Assembly (NCBI RefSeq): GCF_030813495.1
Contig: NZ_JAUSUI010000005.1
Location: 62,001 to 126,000, forward strand
Direction of reading: 5' to 3'
Source: Ancylobacter polymorphus
GTDB taxonomy: Bacteria; Pseudomonadota; Alphaproteobacteria; Rhizobiales; Xanthobacteraceae
DNA length: 64,000 nucleotides
A program made the translations under genes and the position numbers. The number at the start of each line of letters is the position of its first letter. Position 1 is the stretch's first letter. The notes under the pieces were generated by a model. That model made no database searches. It was not told the DNA's origin and saw nothing but the letters and a program-made list of their open reading frames with translations. Below are positions 53,784-63,767 of this stretch, one piece after another.

Positions 53784-54074
53784 TTACCGGGCCGGCGCAG
53801 TAGCGCTCGCCGCTCCGGCCGCCGGCGGCTCGTTCTGGTAGGGATTATAGGCCGAATTCGCCGGCTGCGGCGGGGCCTGATTATAGTCGACCCCCGGAAC
53901 ACCTTCGGGGAAAACCGGCTGGCGCGCGCCGGGAAGCGGCTTCTCGCGTTCGTTGAACGGGTTGATCGCGTCGAGCGTCTCGCAGCCGGCGGCAGCCAGC
54001 GTCAGACCGAGAACCGGCAGCAGAAACAGGGCGCGGCGCAGGCGGGAACGATAAGAGGACGTGTCACGGCGCAT
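53784..54074 (-). CDS. short proline-rich lipoprotein (BamB-position protein)
   Basis: 96 residues. Basic N-terminus, hydrophobic stretch and a lipobox LAAAGC (C31), then a Pro/Asn/Ala-rich tail (NPFNEREKPLPGARQPVFPEG). The start is the ATG with GAGGAGG 5 bases upstream, a site that overlaps the stop of the upstream gene. It sits between a YfgM-like gene and der, where a full-length bamB (about 400-450 residues) usually stands; the KPLPG segment resembles the N-terminal linker of alphaproteobacterial BamB proteins (recollection), so it could be a reduced or unrelated replacement. Confidence 0.72.
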   Translation of the reverse strand: MRRDTSSYRSRLRRALFLLPVLGLTLAAAGCETLDAINPFNEREKPLPGARQPVFPEGVPGVDYNQAPPQPANSAYNPYQNEPPAAGAASATAPAR

Positions 54075-54084
54075 CAGCACCTCC

Positions 54085-54849
54085 TCACGGCGCGGGGGGA
54101 GCGGAAGCCGGCGGCGTGGCCGGAACGGGCTCGGCAGGGGCCGGCGTGGCGGTGGGCGTCGCGGCGGGAGCGGCCGCCGCAGGCACGGCAGCTGCCGGCA
54201 CCGGCATCGAAGAGGCCGCGAGCGTGCGCATCAGCTCGGCGCGGCGGCGCAGACCGGGCGGCGTCTGCCCATCGTTGAGGATCGCGGTGAAGGTCTCCGT
54301 CGCCGCTTTATAGTCGCCGGCCTTGTACTGGGCGAGGCCGATGATCTCGCGGGCGGAGTGGCGGAACGCCCCCTCGGGCGTGTCGAGCGGCTTCATCCGA
54401 CCTTCGATGTCGGCGAGCGAAGCCGTATCGACCAGCAGCAGCGCCGCGCGAACCTGGGCGACATTCTGCATCAACGCGCTGACCGACGGGTCCTTCGCCA
54501 GCGCGTCGTAATCCGCGACGGCAGCGGCGGCATCGGTCTTGGCAAGTTCGTCGGCCGCTCGGAAACGCGCGAGGAGCCGGTAGCCGCTGGTGCCGTCCTT
54601 CTCCAGCGCGACGAAAGCAGCTTCGGCTTCCGCCGTCTTGCCCTCGGAAGCCAGCTTCTGGGCCGCCTCGAATTGCGCGCCGGCAGCCTGATCCTGCTTC
54701 AGCTTCCACCATTCATAACCGCGCCAGCCGGCGACGGCGACGACGATGAGCACGGCCAGGCCGATGACAAAGCCGCCATAGCGGGTCCACAGGCGGCCGA
54801 AACGCTCGCGGCGCAGGTCCTCGTCGATCTCGTTGAAGATGTCAGCCAT
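54085..54849 (-). CDS. YfgM-like periplasmic TPR protein
   Basis: 254 residues. Short cytoplasmic N-terminus (MADIFNEIDEDLRRERFGR), one membrane anchor (about 26-46), a periplasmic tetratricopeptide-like helical domain and a Pro/Ala/Thr-rich tail. YfgM in enterobacteria is a SecYEG-associated chaperone for periplasmic clients and is a neighbour of bamB and der. Followed at once by the lipoprotein gene, whose ribosome-binding site overlaps this stop codon, so the two are coupled. Confidence 0.9.
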   Translation of the reverse strand: MADIFNEIDEDLRRERFGRLWTRYGGFVIGLAVLIVVAVAGWRGYEWWKLKQDQAAGAQFEAAQKLASEGKTAEAEAAFVALEKDGTSGYRLLARFRAADELAKTDAAAAVADYDALAKDPSVSALMQNVAQVRAALLLVDTASLADIEGRMKPLDTPEGAFRHSAREIIGLAQYKAGDYKAATETFTAILNDGQTPPGLRRRAELMRTLAASSMPVPAAAVPAAAAPAATPTATPAPAEPVPATPPASAPPAP

Positions 54850-54998
54850 GAAACGTCCGTGAGCAACTCGTCGCGGGCCGCCGCAGCAAGGCGGGGCCGG
54901 TACTGATAAAGGGCCGCGTAAACTACCGATGCGGCTTGAACAAGGCAAATCGCGCGGCGGACGGGGCGGCGCCGCGCTTTGCCCGGGAAAGACGCCGC

Positions 54999-55820
54999 CT
55001 ATCCCTTCTTGGGGGCGTAGACATGCTCCGGGCCGGGGAAGCTGCGCGCACGCACCTCGCTGGCATAGGCCTCCACAGCGGCGCCGATGGCGGGCCCGAT
55101 TTCGGCGAACTTCTTGACGAAACGGGGCACGCGGTCGGACAGGCCGAGCATGTCTTCCAGCACGAGAATCTGCCCGTCGCAGGCCGGCGAGCCGCCGATA
55201 GCGATCGTGGGAGGAGCAACCTCTTGCGTGATCTGGCGGGCCAGCGGCTCGGAAATCGCCTCCAGCACGATGGAAAAGGCGCCGGCATCGGCGATGGAGC
55301 GGGCATCGTCGAGAATCAGCGCCGCGCTCGCCTCATCGCGGCCCAGCGCCTTGAACGAGCCGAGCGTGTTGATCGCCTGCGGCGTCAGGCCGACATGGCC
55401 CATGACCGGCACACCGCGATCGGCGAGAAAGCGCACCGTCTCCGCCATGCGGCGGCCGCCTTCCAGCTTCACGGCGCCAGCGCCGCTTTCCTTCAGCACC
55501 CGTGCGGCGGTGGCGAAGGCCTGCTGCGGGGACCCCTCATAGGAACCGAAGGGCAGGTCTACCACCACCAGCGCCCGCGCCGAGCCGCGCATCACCGCCT
55601 GCCCCTGCAGGATCATCATGTCCACGGTCACCGGCACGGTGGTCTCCATGCCGTGCATCACCATGCCGAGCGAATCGCCCACCAGCATGAAGTCGACATG
55701 CGGGTCGATCAGGCGGGCGGTGTGGGCGTGGTAGGCGGTCAGCGAGACAATGGGCTCGCCGCCCTTCTTCGCGCGAATGTCCGGAGCGGTAAGGCGGCGG
55801 ACAGCGGACTGAACGGACAT
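54999..55820 (-). CDS. panB: 3-methyl-2-oxobutanoate hydroxymethyltransferase
   Basis: 273 residues. Makes ketopantoate for pantothenate and coenzyme A. Family blocks: [26 protein letters not shown] with the metal-binding Asp, AGAVKLEGG with the catalytic Glu region and [13 protein letters not shown]. No panC adjacent. 149 bp before the YfgM-like start. Confidence 0.97.
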   Translation of the reverse strand: MSVQSAVRRLTAPDIRAKKGGEPIVSLTAYHAHTARLIDPHVDFMLVGDSLGMVMHGMETTVPVTVDMMILQGQAVMRGSARALVVVDLPFGSYEGSPQQAFATAARVLKESGAGAVKLEGGRRMAETVRFLADRGVPVMGHVGLTPQAINTLGSFKALGRDEASAALILDDARSIADAGAFSIVLEAISEPLARQITQEVAPPTIAIGGSPACDGQILVLEDMLGLSDRVPRFVKKFAEIGPAIGAAVEAYASEVRARSFPGPEHVYAPKKG

Positions 55821-55856
55821 GTCAGGCGATTTCCTCGTTTTCCTGCATGGGCTTGC

Positions 55857-56426
55857 TCAGCCCATGACCGGCACCCCGACGATGTAAGGGTGGAACCAGA
55901 AAGAGAGGAAGGCATAAAGCACGACACCCAAGCCCACCGCAACGAGATCGCCCCACCAGTTGCGCGGCGCCACGGGGAGCGGCGCCTTCCGGCGCTTGGC
56001 CATGATCCGCAGCACCACCGCCCAGGCGAGGATGACGACAGCGAGCGTCACCGTCGCAGCGTCGCCATTGGCGAGAAGATGCGCCAGCGCCCAGGTCTTG
56101 ATGGCGACGAGGAAGGGAAACTTCAGCCACGCCTTGATATGGCTCGGCACCAGCGCCGCCACGGCGAAGATGGACGAGAACAGCATGAGCAACAGAGCCA
56201 GATGGCGCAGACCCACCGGCGGATCATAGAGTTGCGCCGGCCCTTCCGCACGCCACTGGCCGAAGCCATAGGCGATCATCAGCACGCCGGCGATGGCGAG
56301 GACGCCATGCACGATGCGATAGGTGGTGGCCCCCGGCTGCGCCGTGGCCGCTGCGGCCATTTTGCGGCGCGCGGCAATGATGTGAATGGCAACGAACAGG
56401 GCGAGCCCCGCCAGCATCAGGATCAT
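55857..56426 (-). CDS. NnrU-family integral membrane protein
   Basis: 189 residues, five or six hydrophobic helices. NnrU-type proteins occur with nitrite/nitric-oxide reduction genes but also widely in other Alphaproteobacteria, where the role is unclear. The GLRHLALLLMLFSSI and NWWGDLVAVGLG segments match the family. I start at the second ATG (56426), which has GGAGG 6 bases upstream; the ATG at 56432 touches the ribosome-binding site. No denitrification gene is nearby. Confidence 0.85.
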   Translation of the reverse strand: MILMLAGLALFVAIHIIAARRKMAAAATAQPGATTYRIVHGVLAIAGVLMIAYGFGQWRAEGPAQLYDPPVGLRHLALLLMLFSSIFAVAALVPSHIKAWLKFPFLVAIKTWALAHLLANGDAATVTLAVVILAWAVVLRIMAKRRKAPLPVAPRNWWGDLVAVGLGVVLYAFLSFWFHPYIVGVPVMG

Positions 56427-56623
56427 GATCATCCTCCCCGTGTGACGGCGCGCACGCTAGAGCGTTTCCAACCCCCGCGCCATCCGGGCAAGGGTCGACT
56501 TTTTGTCCCGCTCTCGCCGATGCTGGGGTGCCGCGGCAATGCGTAAACCATAGGGCGCGTCCGCTCTCCCACCGCCGACGCGCGCATGCCACAATGATGA
56601 CACCATTAGTGGGAGGAGCGGGA

Positions 56624-57277
56624 ATGAAAGCCGTGCTGGCGTTTCTTGCGCTGGGTCTTGCGTCGGCTCTCGTACAGCCGGCATCCGCCCAGTCCATGCG
56701 GATGGCGGCTGTCGACGCGCCGCCGGCAACGGTCGCAGCGCCGCCGGAAATGAGCCCGCCCTCCACGGCTACCCCAGCCGCGCTCTCCGCGCCCGCCGTA
56801 TCCACCACGCCGGACGGCGCTCTCCCCGTGGCCGCGCCGTCGGCTACTTCGCCACCGATGGAGGCGGCATCGGCCGCTCCCCTCCCCACCCCGCTGGAAG
56901 CCGCGGCGGTGCCGCCGCCCGACGTGGAGGTGGTTATCAGCCTTTCCAAGCAGCGCATGGTGGTGTCGGTCGCCGGCAAGGAGCGCTATGCTTGGCCGGT
57001 TTCGACCGCCCGCAAGGGCTACCGCACCCCGCTCGGCACCTACCGGCCGGAGCGCATGCACAAGCGCTATTTCTCGCGCAAATACGACAATGCGCCGATG
57101 CCCTACGCGATCTTCTTCCACCGTGGCTGGGCGATCCACGGCACGAACGCCATCGGCCGGCTCGGCCGCCCCGCTTCGCATGGCTGCGTCCGCCTGCACC
57201 CGAACAATGCTCGTGCACTCTTCGCCCTGGTAAGCGAACATGGCCGCGCCAACACGCAGATCACCGTCAGCCGCTGA
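56624..57277 (+). CDS. periplasmic L,D-transpeptidase (YkuD domain)
   Basis: 217 residues. Signal peptide (1-23, ASA cleavage), a 75-residue Pro/Ala/Ser/Thr linker with no structure, then a YkuD domain with H172 and catalytic C188 in HGTNAIGRLGRPASHGCVRL. Forms 3-3 cross-links in peptidoglycan or anchors proteins to it. A very good ribosome-binding site (GGAGG, 7-base spacing) precedes the ATG. Rightward, alone between two leftward genes. Confidence 0.93.
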   Translation: MKAVLAFLALGLASALVQPASAQSMRMAAVDAPPATVAAPPEMSPPSTATPAALSAPAVSTTPDGALPVAAPSATSPPMEAASAAPLPTPLEAAAVPPPDVEVVISLSKQRMVVSVAGKERYAWPVSTARKGYRTPLGTYRPERMHKRYFSRKYDNAPMPYAIFFHRGWAIHGTNAIGRLGRPASHGCVRLHPNNARALFALVSEHGRANTQITVSR

Positions 57278-57301
57278 GAGCGGGCCGGAAGGCGGCGCAG
57301 G

Positions 57302-58909
<1,608 letters not shown>

Positions 58910-58982
58910 GCGAGCCGATGTGGCAGGGAAGCCGCGCCGGATCAAGGGGTGAGCGGCTTTCCGTGATACGGGAAGGCCGCCA

Positions 58983-59330
58983 TCAGCCGAACTGCTTCTC
59001 GTAGAGTTCGGGCTTGAAGCCGACCAGAAGCGTGCCGTCGGCTTCGAGCACCGGCCGCTTGATGAGGGATGGCTGGGCCTGCATCAGCTCCAGCGCTTTC
59101 GCCTCATCAATATGGGCCTTATCGGCATCGGGCAGCTTGCGGAACGTTGTGCCGGCGCGGTTGAGCAGGACTTCCCAGCCGACCTTGCCGGCCCAGTTCT
59201 GCAGCCGGGCCGCGTCGATGCCGGCAGCTTTGTAATCGTGGAACAGATAGGCGACGCCCCGCCCGTCGAGCCAGGCGCGCGCCTTCTTCATCGTGTCGCA
59301 GTTCTTGATGCCATAGATCGTGACGCTCAC
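58983..59330 (-). CDS. ArsC/Spx-family thioredoxin-like protein (YffB-like)
   Basis: 115 residues. Arsenate-reductase/Spx fold with the single cysteine C11 in YGIKNCDTMKKARAWL and RPVLEADGTLLVGF near the end. It lacks a second redox cysteine in a CXXC arrangement, so as in YffB a glutathione-dependent reductase is more likely than a Spx regulator. It starts at GTG with an ideal GGAGG five bases upstream. Not associated with other arsenic genes. Confidence 0.9.
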   Translation of the reverse strand: MSVTIYGIKNCDTMKKARAWLDGRGVAYLFHDYKAAGIDAARLQNWAGKVGWEVLLNRAGTTFRKLPDADKAHIDEAKALELMQAQPSLIKRPVLEADGTLLVGFKPELYEKQFG

Positions 59331-59348
59331 GCTCGCCTCCTCCGCAAT

Positions 59349-59374
59349 GCCGTCCCCGTGATAGCGGGGACGGC
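59349..59374 (-). terminator. hairpin between glycine-zipper lipoprotein and ArsC-like gene
   Basis: Perfect 10-bp stem GCCGTCCCCG/CGGGGACGGC (59349-59358, 59365-59374), 6-base loop, without a U run on either side. It probably slows or ends the lipoprotein transcript 28 bp after its stop. Confidence 0.5.
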
Positions 59375-59402
59375 ACGGCGTTTGAAGACCGCAGGCCGCG
59401 AT

Positions 59403-59624
59403 CTACTTGGCGGTCGCGGCACCGATGGCACCACCGGCAACCGCGCCAATGCCCGCGCCCCAGGCGGCACCGGTGCCGCCGCCGGCGATGCCGCCGATCA
59501 CTGCGCCGGTACCTGCGCCGATCACAGCGCCCGTACCCGCCCGGCGCTGGGTGGTGGTGCAGCCGGCGACGAGGAGAGCGGCGACGGCGATGACGGTGAG
59601 CTTCGTAGCGATGGCTTTGGACAT
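59403..59624 (-). CDS. small glycine-zipper lipoprotein
   Basis: 73 residues. Basic start and hydrophobic stretch, lipobox LLVAGC (C22), then GTGAVIGAGTGAVIGGIAGG and repeated Gly/Ala zipper segments, which form hairpins or oligomers in membranes. Similar small lipoproteins of the 17-kDa/SlyB/OmpA-associated type are common. Start ATG with GGGGAG 7 bases upstream. Function unknown. Confidence 0.87.
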   Translation of the reverse strand: MSKAIATKLTVIAVAALLVAGCTTTQRRAGTGAVIGAGTGAVIGGIAGGGTGAAWGAGIGAVAGGAIGAATAK

Positions 59625-59731
59625 TGGCGTTCTCCCCAGGATTCGATAGCTGAAACTACCTCCCACCTGTCCGCCTCACAATCGCGCTCGACTAAGCATA
59701 AGCACGGAGGGCCACCCAGAAGCGAAGACCC

Positions 59732-60055
59732 TCAGCGCCAGCTTCTCACCCAACGGCCGGGTTCGTAGACCCATTGACCTCGGCGCAGCACCCAGCGCGG
59801 ACCAACATATTCAAACCCACGGCGGCTTTCTTCCCAGTGGCCTGCCGACCAAACCCATCCCCGCCCCGGCCACCAGGCCCAATGTCCCGGCACCCAGGTG
59901 TACCCCCGGCGCGGCGCCGGGCGAGGTTCGCGTCGGGGAGCCGGCGGAGGGCTGGTTGGCGCGGACTGCGCCTGTGCCGTCTGATGCGCGGCGATACCGA
60001 GCGGCGCGGAGAGAAGGGCGGCAGCGACCTTGAGAAGGGATCGACGCGAGAGCAT
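59732..60055 (-). CDS. Tat-exported YXWxxGHW-repeat protein
   Basis: 107 residues. The N-terminus has a twin-arginine signal (MLSRRSLLKV, hydrophobic run, cleavage near AQAQ), then a short Pro/Arg linker and repeats of the YXWxxGxW type (YTWVPGHWAW, WVWSAGHWEE, WVYEPGRWVR). The family is secreted and of unknown function. The frame continues 69 residues upstream, but that part is Arg/Leu-rich and not needed. Rarely is a protein this short exported by Tat, which handles folded cargo. Confidence 0.82.
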   Translation of the reverse strand: MLSRRSLLKVAAALLSAPLGIAAHQTAQAQSAPTSPPPAPRREPRPAPRRGYTWVPGHWAWWPGRGWVWSAGHWEESRRGFEYVGPRWVLRRGQWVYEPGRWVRSWR

Positions 60056-60260
60056 CAGGCTCACTCCAGCTTGAAAGAGGCGCGGCAGCAGCCAAGCCTT
60101 GAGCAGGGCGTGGGCGTCGCGAAGCCCGATGATGAGCGCCGCGCGCTGCCCGCGCAATCGTCGCAGCTCGCGGTATCGTGGACTGCGATTCAACGTGGAA
60201 AAGGTGTATGATGGTGCCAACCGCCGGACGGGCAACGATCCGGCAGGCCGGGAGGTCGCC

Positions 60261-61091
60261 ATGCACCGTTATCAACGCCGCCTACGCCTGTTCCTTGCCG
60301 TCACTCTGTTTTCTGCCCTCGCCGTCAACGCTGCCGCCGCGCAGGAGCCGGGAGCCGATGCCTCCTGGAAGTCGCTGCGGCCGGACATCTTCGGCGAGCG
60401 TCCCATTGAGGAGGCGAGCCCGCTCGTTCGTCTCACCGCCCCGAAACGGGCGGAGGACGCCGCCATGGTGCCGATCGATGTCGAAATCGTGCTGCCCGAG
60501 GGCGATCCGCGCACCGTTTCCAAGCTGACGCTGATCGTCGACGAGAACCCCGCTCCGCTTGCGGCCACCTTCACCTTCGGTGGCAGTCGCCGCGATGTGG
60601 CGCTCGGCACCCGGCTGCGGGTGAACTCCTATTCTTATGTGCGCGCCATCGCGGAGACCAGCGATGGCGGCCTGCACATGGCCGAGCGCTATGTGAAGGC
60701 CTCGGGCGGCTGCTCCGCCCCGGCGATGAAGGACGAAGAAGCGCAGCTGAAAAATCTCGGCCAGCTCAAGCTGAAATCGGTGAAGGCGGACGGGATGGGT
60801 GACGCCAGCCAGGCAAGCCGCGTCTCGCAGTTGCAGCTGATGATCCGTCACCCCAACTATTCCGGCCTGCAGATGGACCCGCTGACGCGGGCCTATATCC
60901 CCGCCAAGTTCGTCGACAATATCCGGGTGACCCAGGGCGACGAGCTGATCTTCTCCATGGTCGGCGGCATCTCGCTCAGCGAGGACCCCGCCATCCGCGT
61001 CTCCTATGACCCGGACGGCAAGGAAGTTCATGTCGACGCCGGCGACACGGACGGACGCAAGTTCGAGGGCGAGCTGAAGCCGGCGAGTTGA
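60261..61091 (+). CDS. quinoprotein-dehydrogenase-associated SoxYZ-like carrier protein
   Basis: 276 residues. Signal peptide (1-28, AAAA cleavage), then a SoxY-like domain (about 60-150) ending RYVKASGGCSAP with carrier C151, and a SoxZ-like domain (about 170-270, LQLMIRHPNYSGLQMD). In true SoxY the motif is GGCGG at the C-terminus; here it is GGCSAP and internal because SoxZ is fused on. Such fusions travel with PQQ-linked dehydrogenases. GGGAGG precedes the ATG. It converges on the PQQ operon. Confidence 0.88.
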   Translation: MHRYQRRLRLFLAVTLFSALAVNAAAAQEPGADASWKSLRPDIFGERPIEEASPLVRLTAPKRAEDAAMVPIDVEIVLPEGDPRTVSKLTLIVDENPAPLAATFTFGGSRRDVALGTRLRVNSYSYVRAIAETSDGGLHMAERYVKASGGCSAPAMKDEEAQLKNLGQLKLKSVKADGMGDASQASRVSQLQLMIRHPNYSGLQMDPLTRAYIPAKFVDNIRVTQGDELIFSMVGGISLSEDPAIRVSYDPDGKEVHVDAGDTDGRKFEGELKPAS

Positions 61092-61108
61092 CCGCCGGGC
61101 CAGCGACA

Positions 61109-61139
61109 AGCGGGAGCCGCGCCTCGCGCCGCTCCCGCT
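61109..61139. terminator. hairpin between SoxYZ-like gene and PQQ operon
   Basis: 9-bp perfect arms AGCGGGAGC/GCTCCCGCT (61109-61117, 61131-61139) with a GC-rich loop, located in the 53 bp between convergent stop codons. It can serve both transcripts; no T run follows. Confidence 0.55.
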
Positions 61140-61144
61140 CTCCA

Positions 61145-61594
61145 TCAATAGAAACAGGTGACTTCCGCTTCCGCCTGCGCCCGATGCAGATCGGCCACGA
61201 TGTCGCGGAACAGGCCGGTATTGCGGAACAGCTCGGCCTGCTGCCCCGCCACCTGGCTGACGCTCATGATGGTCTCGGCTTCTTCATAGCGCTCATAGGG
61301 CATGATGGTCGCGATGGTGTCGATCGAGCAGGAGCACTTTTCGAGCGCCTGCCGCGTCTGGCCGTTCACGATCATGCAGGCGAACACATAGTCGGCCCGC
61401 GCCGCCGTGGGGTAATCGTTGATCAGGCCGGAATTCGGCGCCTTGGGCACCGGCTTGCGCGCACCGGCGGTGAGGCCGGGGGAGAGCATCTCCTGCGCCA
61501 GCACACCGCCGGCCCCCAGCAGCGTGAACATAAGGACGGCAGCGAGGCGCCCCGCCTTCGCCGTCCGCACGGACCGTGTGTTCGCCATGGTCAT
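61145..61594 (-). CDS. unknown exported four-cysteine protein at PQQ locus
   Basis: 149 residues. Signal peptide (about 1-33, cleavage near VLA), mature region with four cysteines: C73 in YVFACMIVNGQ, C87 and C89 in EKCSCSIDTI, and C147 near the end. The CxC pair and the conserved-looking segment suggest a metal or redox site, or disulfides. The reading frame starts with two ATGs (61594, 61588) behind AGGAGAGG. I know similar proteins only as unnamed neighbours of PQQ or methanol dehydrogenase genes. Last gene of the leftward operon. Confidence 0.7.
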   Translation of the reverse strand: MTMANTRSVRTAKAGRLAAVLMFTLLGAGGVLAQEMLSPGLTAGARKPVPKAPNSGLINDYPTAARADYVFACMIVNGQTRQALEKCSCSIDTIATIMPYERYEEAETIMSVSQVAGQQAELFRNTGLFRDIVADLHRAQAEAEVTCFY

Positions 61595-61614
61595 TCCTCT
61601 CCTGGGGCGGCCGC

Positions 61615-62301
61615 CTATTTCACTGCCGGCGCATGGGTCACGCCGGTCAGCGTCAGGCTGGTCTCGATCAGGTTGGCGCTGCCATCCGCCTTGGGCGTGA
61701 CGACATTGATGGAATAAAGCCCGCCGGGCACCGCGTCGGCGAACAGGAATTCGTAGCGCCGCCCCACCAGTTCCAGCAGCTTGTCCTTGTTGGGGTCCCC
61801 GGCGAAGGGCAGCATGGTGAGCTTCCAGCCCTCGATCTCCTGGCCGCCATAGGAAAAGCGCGCCGGCGTCACGGTGCCGGTGGAAAGATGCTCGCGCACG
61901 CGGTTGCGCAGATAGAACGGGCTGCCCTTGGTCAGCTGCGCGATTTCCTTCACGTCGCGTTCCAGCAGGATGAGCGCGATCGGATTGCCGTTCATGGTCG
62001 GGAAAGGCCCGGCCTCACCCTCCTGGCTGCCGCGATGGATGATGACATCCGCGACCCGCTTGGCGGGATCGTCGGCCGGCGCCTCGACCTTCATGTCGAG
62101 CGTTTCCTCAAAGCCGTCGCCGAGCTTGGCCTCGGACGTTACGTGCTTATAGGCATAGGTCAGCGTCGTTCCGGGCTGCACCTGTGCGAGATAGGGACGC
62201 TCGAAGAACAGTTCGGCAGCCGTCGGCGCGGCAAACGCGGCGGTCGCGACAAGGGTCGCCAGCGAGGCCGCGGCGGCAAGGGTGCGGGCAATACGCAACA
62301 T
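61615..62301 (-). CDS. unknown exported protein at PQQ locus
   Basis: 228 residues. Signal peptide (1-24, AFA cleavage) and a beta-rich mature part (TTLTYAYKHVTS, FSYGGQEIEGWKLTML, PGGLYSINVVT) with no cysteine, so probably a soluble periplasmic beta-sandwich protein. It lies 12 bp downstream of pqqE and 20 bp upstream of the four-cysteine gene, clearly in one operon. I do not recognise the family; a role in quinoprotein maturation or electron transfer is inferred from context only. Confidence 0.7.
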   Translation of the reverse strand: MLRIARTLAAAASLATLVATAAFAAPTAAELFFERPYLAQVQPGTTLTYAYKHVTSEAKLGDGFEETLDMKVEAPADDPAKRVADVIIHRGSQEGEAGPFPTMNGNPIALILLERDVKEIAQLTKGSPFYLRNRVREHLSTGTVTPARFSYGGQEIEGWKLTMLPFAGDPNKDKLLELVGRRYEFLFADAVPGGLYSINVVTPKADGSANLIETSLTLTGVTHAPAVK

Positions 62302-62313
62302 GGAACGTCTCCG

Positions 62314-63459
62314 TCAGCCGGCGCGGTCGGGCTGGAAATAGCGTCGGTAGTCATAGACCTCGGAGCCGTCGGCATCGGCTTCGGCCAGCGCCAGCAGGTC
62401 GGCGTGCAGCGGCGACAAATGGCAGGCGGGATCGGTGGCAGCAGCATCGCCGGCAATGGCCATGGCCTGGCAGCGGCAGCCGCCCCAGTCGATTTCCTTG
62501 CGGTCGCAGCTCTTGCACAGCGGCGGCATCCAGTCGGTGCCGCGAAAGGCGTTGAAGGCCGGCGAATTCACCCAGACATCGCTGAGCGAATGGTCGCGCA
62601 CGTTCCAGAAATCGAGGTTCGGAATCGTCTCCGCCGCGTGGCAGGGCAGCACCTTGCCGGAGGGCGTGACATTGAGCGACTGCCGGCCCCAGCCATTCAT
62701 GCAGGGCTTGGGATATTTGGCGTAATAGTCCGGCACGACGGCGTCGATGGTAAGGATGCCCTTGAGCCGCGTGCGCGCCTCCTCCACCACGTCGAGCGCC
62801 CAGAACACCTGGTCGCGGGTCGGCATCAACGCGCCGCGATTGCGCAGCGCCCAGCCATAATATTGCGAATGGGCGATCTCGATGCGCTTGGCACCGAGGG
62901 ACAAGGCGAGCTCGATAAAGTCCGGGATCTGGTGGATGTTGGCCCGGTGCACCACGGAATTGATGGTGAGCGGCAGTCCGAGCCGCCGGACCTCATGGGC
63001 AACGGCGAGCTTCCTCTCATGCGCGCCACGGAAATTGGAGACCTTGTCGGTCATGTCAGCCGTCGCGCCCTGGAAGGACAGCTGAACATGGTCGATTCCG
63101 GCATCGGAAATGGACTGCAGCCGCTCCGTCGTCACGCCCACGCCGGCGGTGATGAGGTTAGTGTAGAGCCCCACCTCGACACAGTGGCGGATCATCTGTT
63201 CGAGATCGCGCCGCGCCGTGGGCTCGCCGCCGGAGAGATGGACCTGGAGCACGCCGAGCTTGGCCGCTTCGGAGAACACCCGCAGCCAGGTTTCGGTGTC
63301 GAGTTCGACATTCCGCCGGTCCAGTTCCACCGGATTGGAGCAATAGGGGCATTGCAGCGGGCAGCGATGCGTCAGCTCCGCCAGCATGCCATAGGGGATG
63401 GGAGGCGCCGGGCGTGCCGGCACCTCCAGCTGGTGGCGTGGTTCGTCGATCAGACTCAT
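62314..63459 (-). CDS. pqqE: PQQ biosynthesis radical SAM enzyme PqqE
   Basis: 381 residues. Joins Glu and Tyr in PqqA, the first modification in pyrroloquinoline quinone synthesis. Radical SAM cluster C33-x3-C37-x2-C40 ([13 protein letters not shown]), GGEP motif ([10 protein letters not shown]) and a C-terminal SPASM domain with further cysteines ([41 protein letters not shown]). The start overlaps the pqqD stop (ATGA). Confidence 0.97.
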   Translation of the reverse strand: MSLIDEPRHQLEVPARPAPPIPYGMLAELTHRCPLQCPYCSNPVELDRRNVELDTETWLRVFSEAAKLGVLQVHLSGGEPTARRDLEQMIRHCVEVGLYTNLITAGVGVTTERLQSISDAGIDHVQLSFQGATADMTDKVSNFRGAHERKLAVAHEVRRLGLPLTINSVVHRANIHQIPDFIELALSLGAKRIEIAHSQYYGWALRNRGALMPTRDQVFWALDVVEEARTRLKGILTIDAVVPDYYAKYPKPCMNGWGRQSLNVTPSGKVLPCHAAETIPNLDFWNVRDHSLSDVWVNSPAFNAFRGTDWMPPLCKSCDRKEIDWGGCRCQAMAIAGDAAATDPACHLSPLHADLLALAEADADGSEVYDYRRYFQPDRAG

Positions 63460-63767
63460 GATGCGGCATCCCCGACCAATGGCGAGGTGACCTCGATCAG
63501 CCCTTTCTCGGCGAGCCCGGCGAGGAAGGCATCGACATCTGTGGCGATGGTCTGACGCTCCACTGTGAAGGCGGCCGCGAGTTCATCGACGATGAGGCCG
63601 ATGGAGCGCGCACCGTCCACTTTCTTCAGGATCTCGACCGCGACCGGATCGGGATTGAGCACACGCTCGGGCGCCAGCAGCACCCACTGGCCCCGCGCCT
63701 CGTCATGCCGCAGGCGCACGCCGCGCGCCAGCCTGGGAACACTGTTGGCCGCAAGAGTCGCTGTCAT
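63456..63767 (-). CDS. pqqD: PQQ biosynthesis peptide chaperone PqqD
   Basis: 103 residues. Binds the PqqA peptide and presents it to PqqE. Conserved [20 protein letters not shown] and the C-terminal winged-helix-like part ([20 protein letters not shown]) fit. Start MTATL with AGGAGGGGTG directly upstream; the ATG overlaps the stop of the upstream pqqC (TGATG). A longer open frame of 32 residues overlaps pqqC and is unlikely. Confidence 0.95.
   Translation of the reverse strand: MTATLAANSVPRLARGVRLRHDEARGQWVLLAPERVLNPDPVAVEILKKVDGARSIGLIVDELAAAFTVERQTIATDVDAFLAGLAEKGLIEVTSPLVGDAAS

Noticed and set aside
61576-63555. Long open frame (about 659 codons) antisense to the PQQ operon
   Set aside because: It overlaps three supported genes, has no recognisable domain and is explained by high GC.
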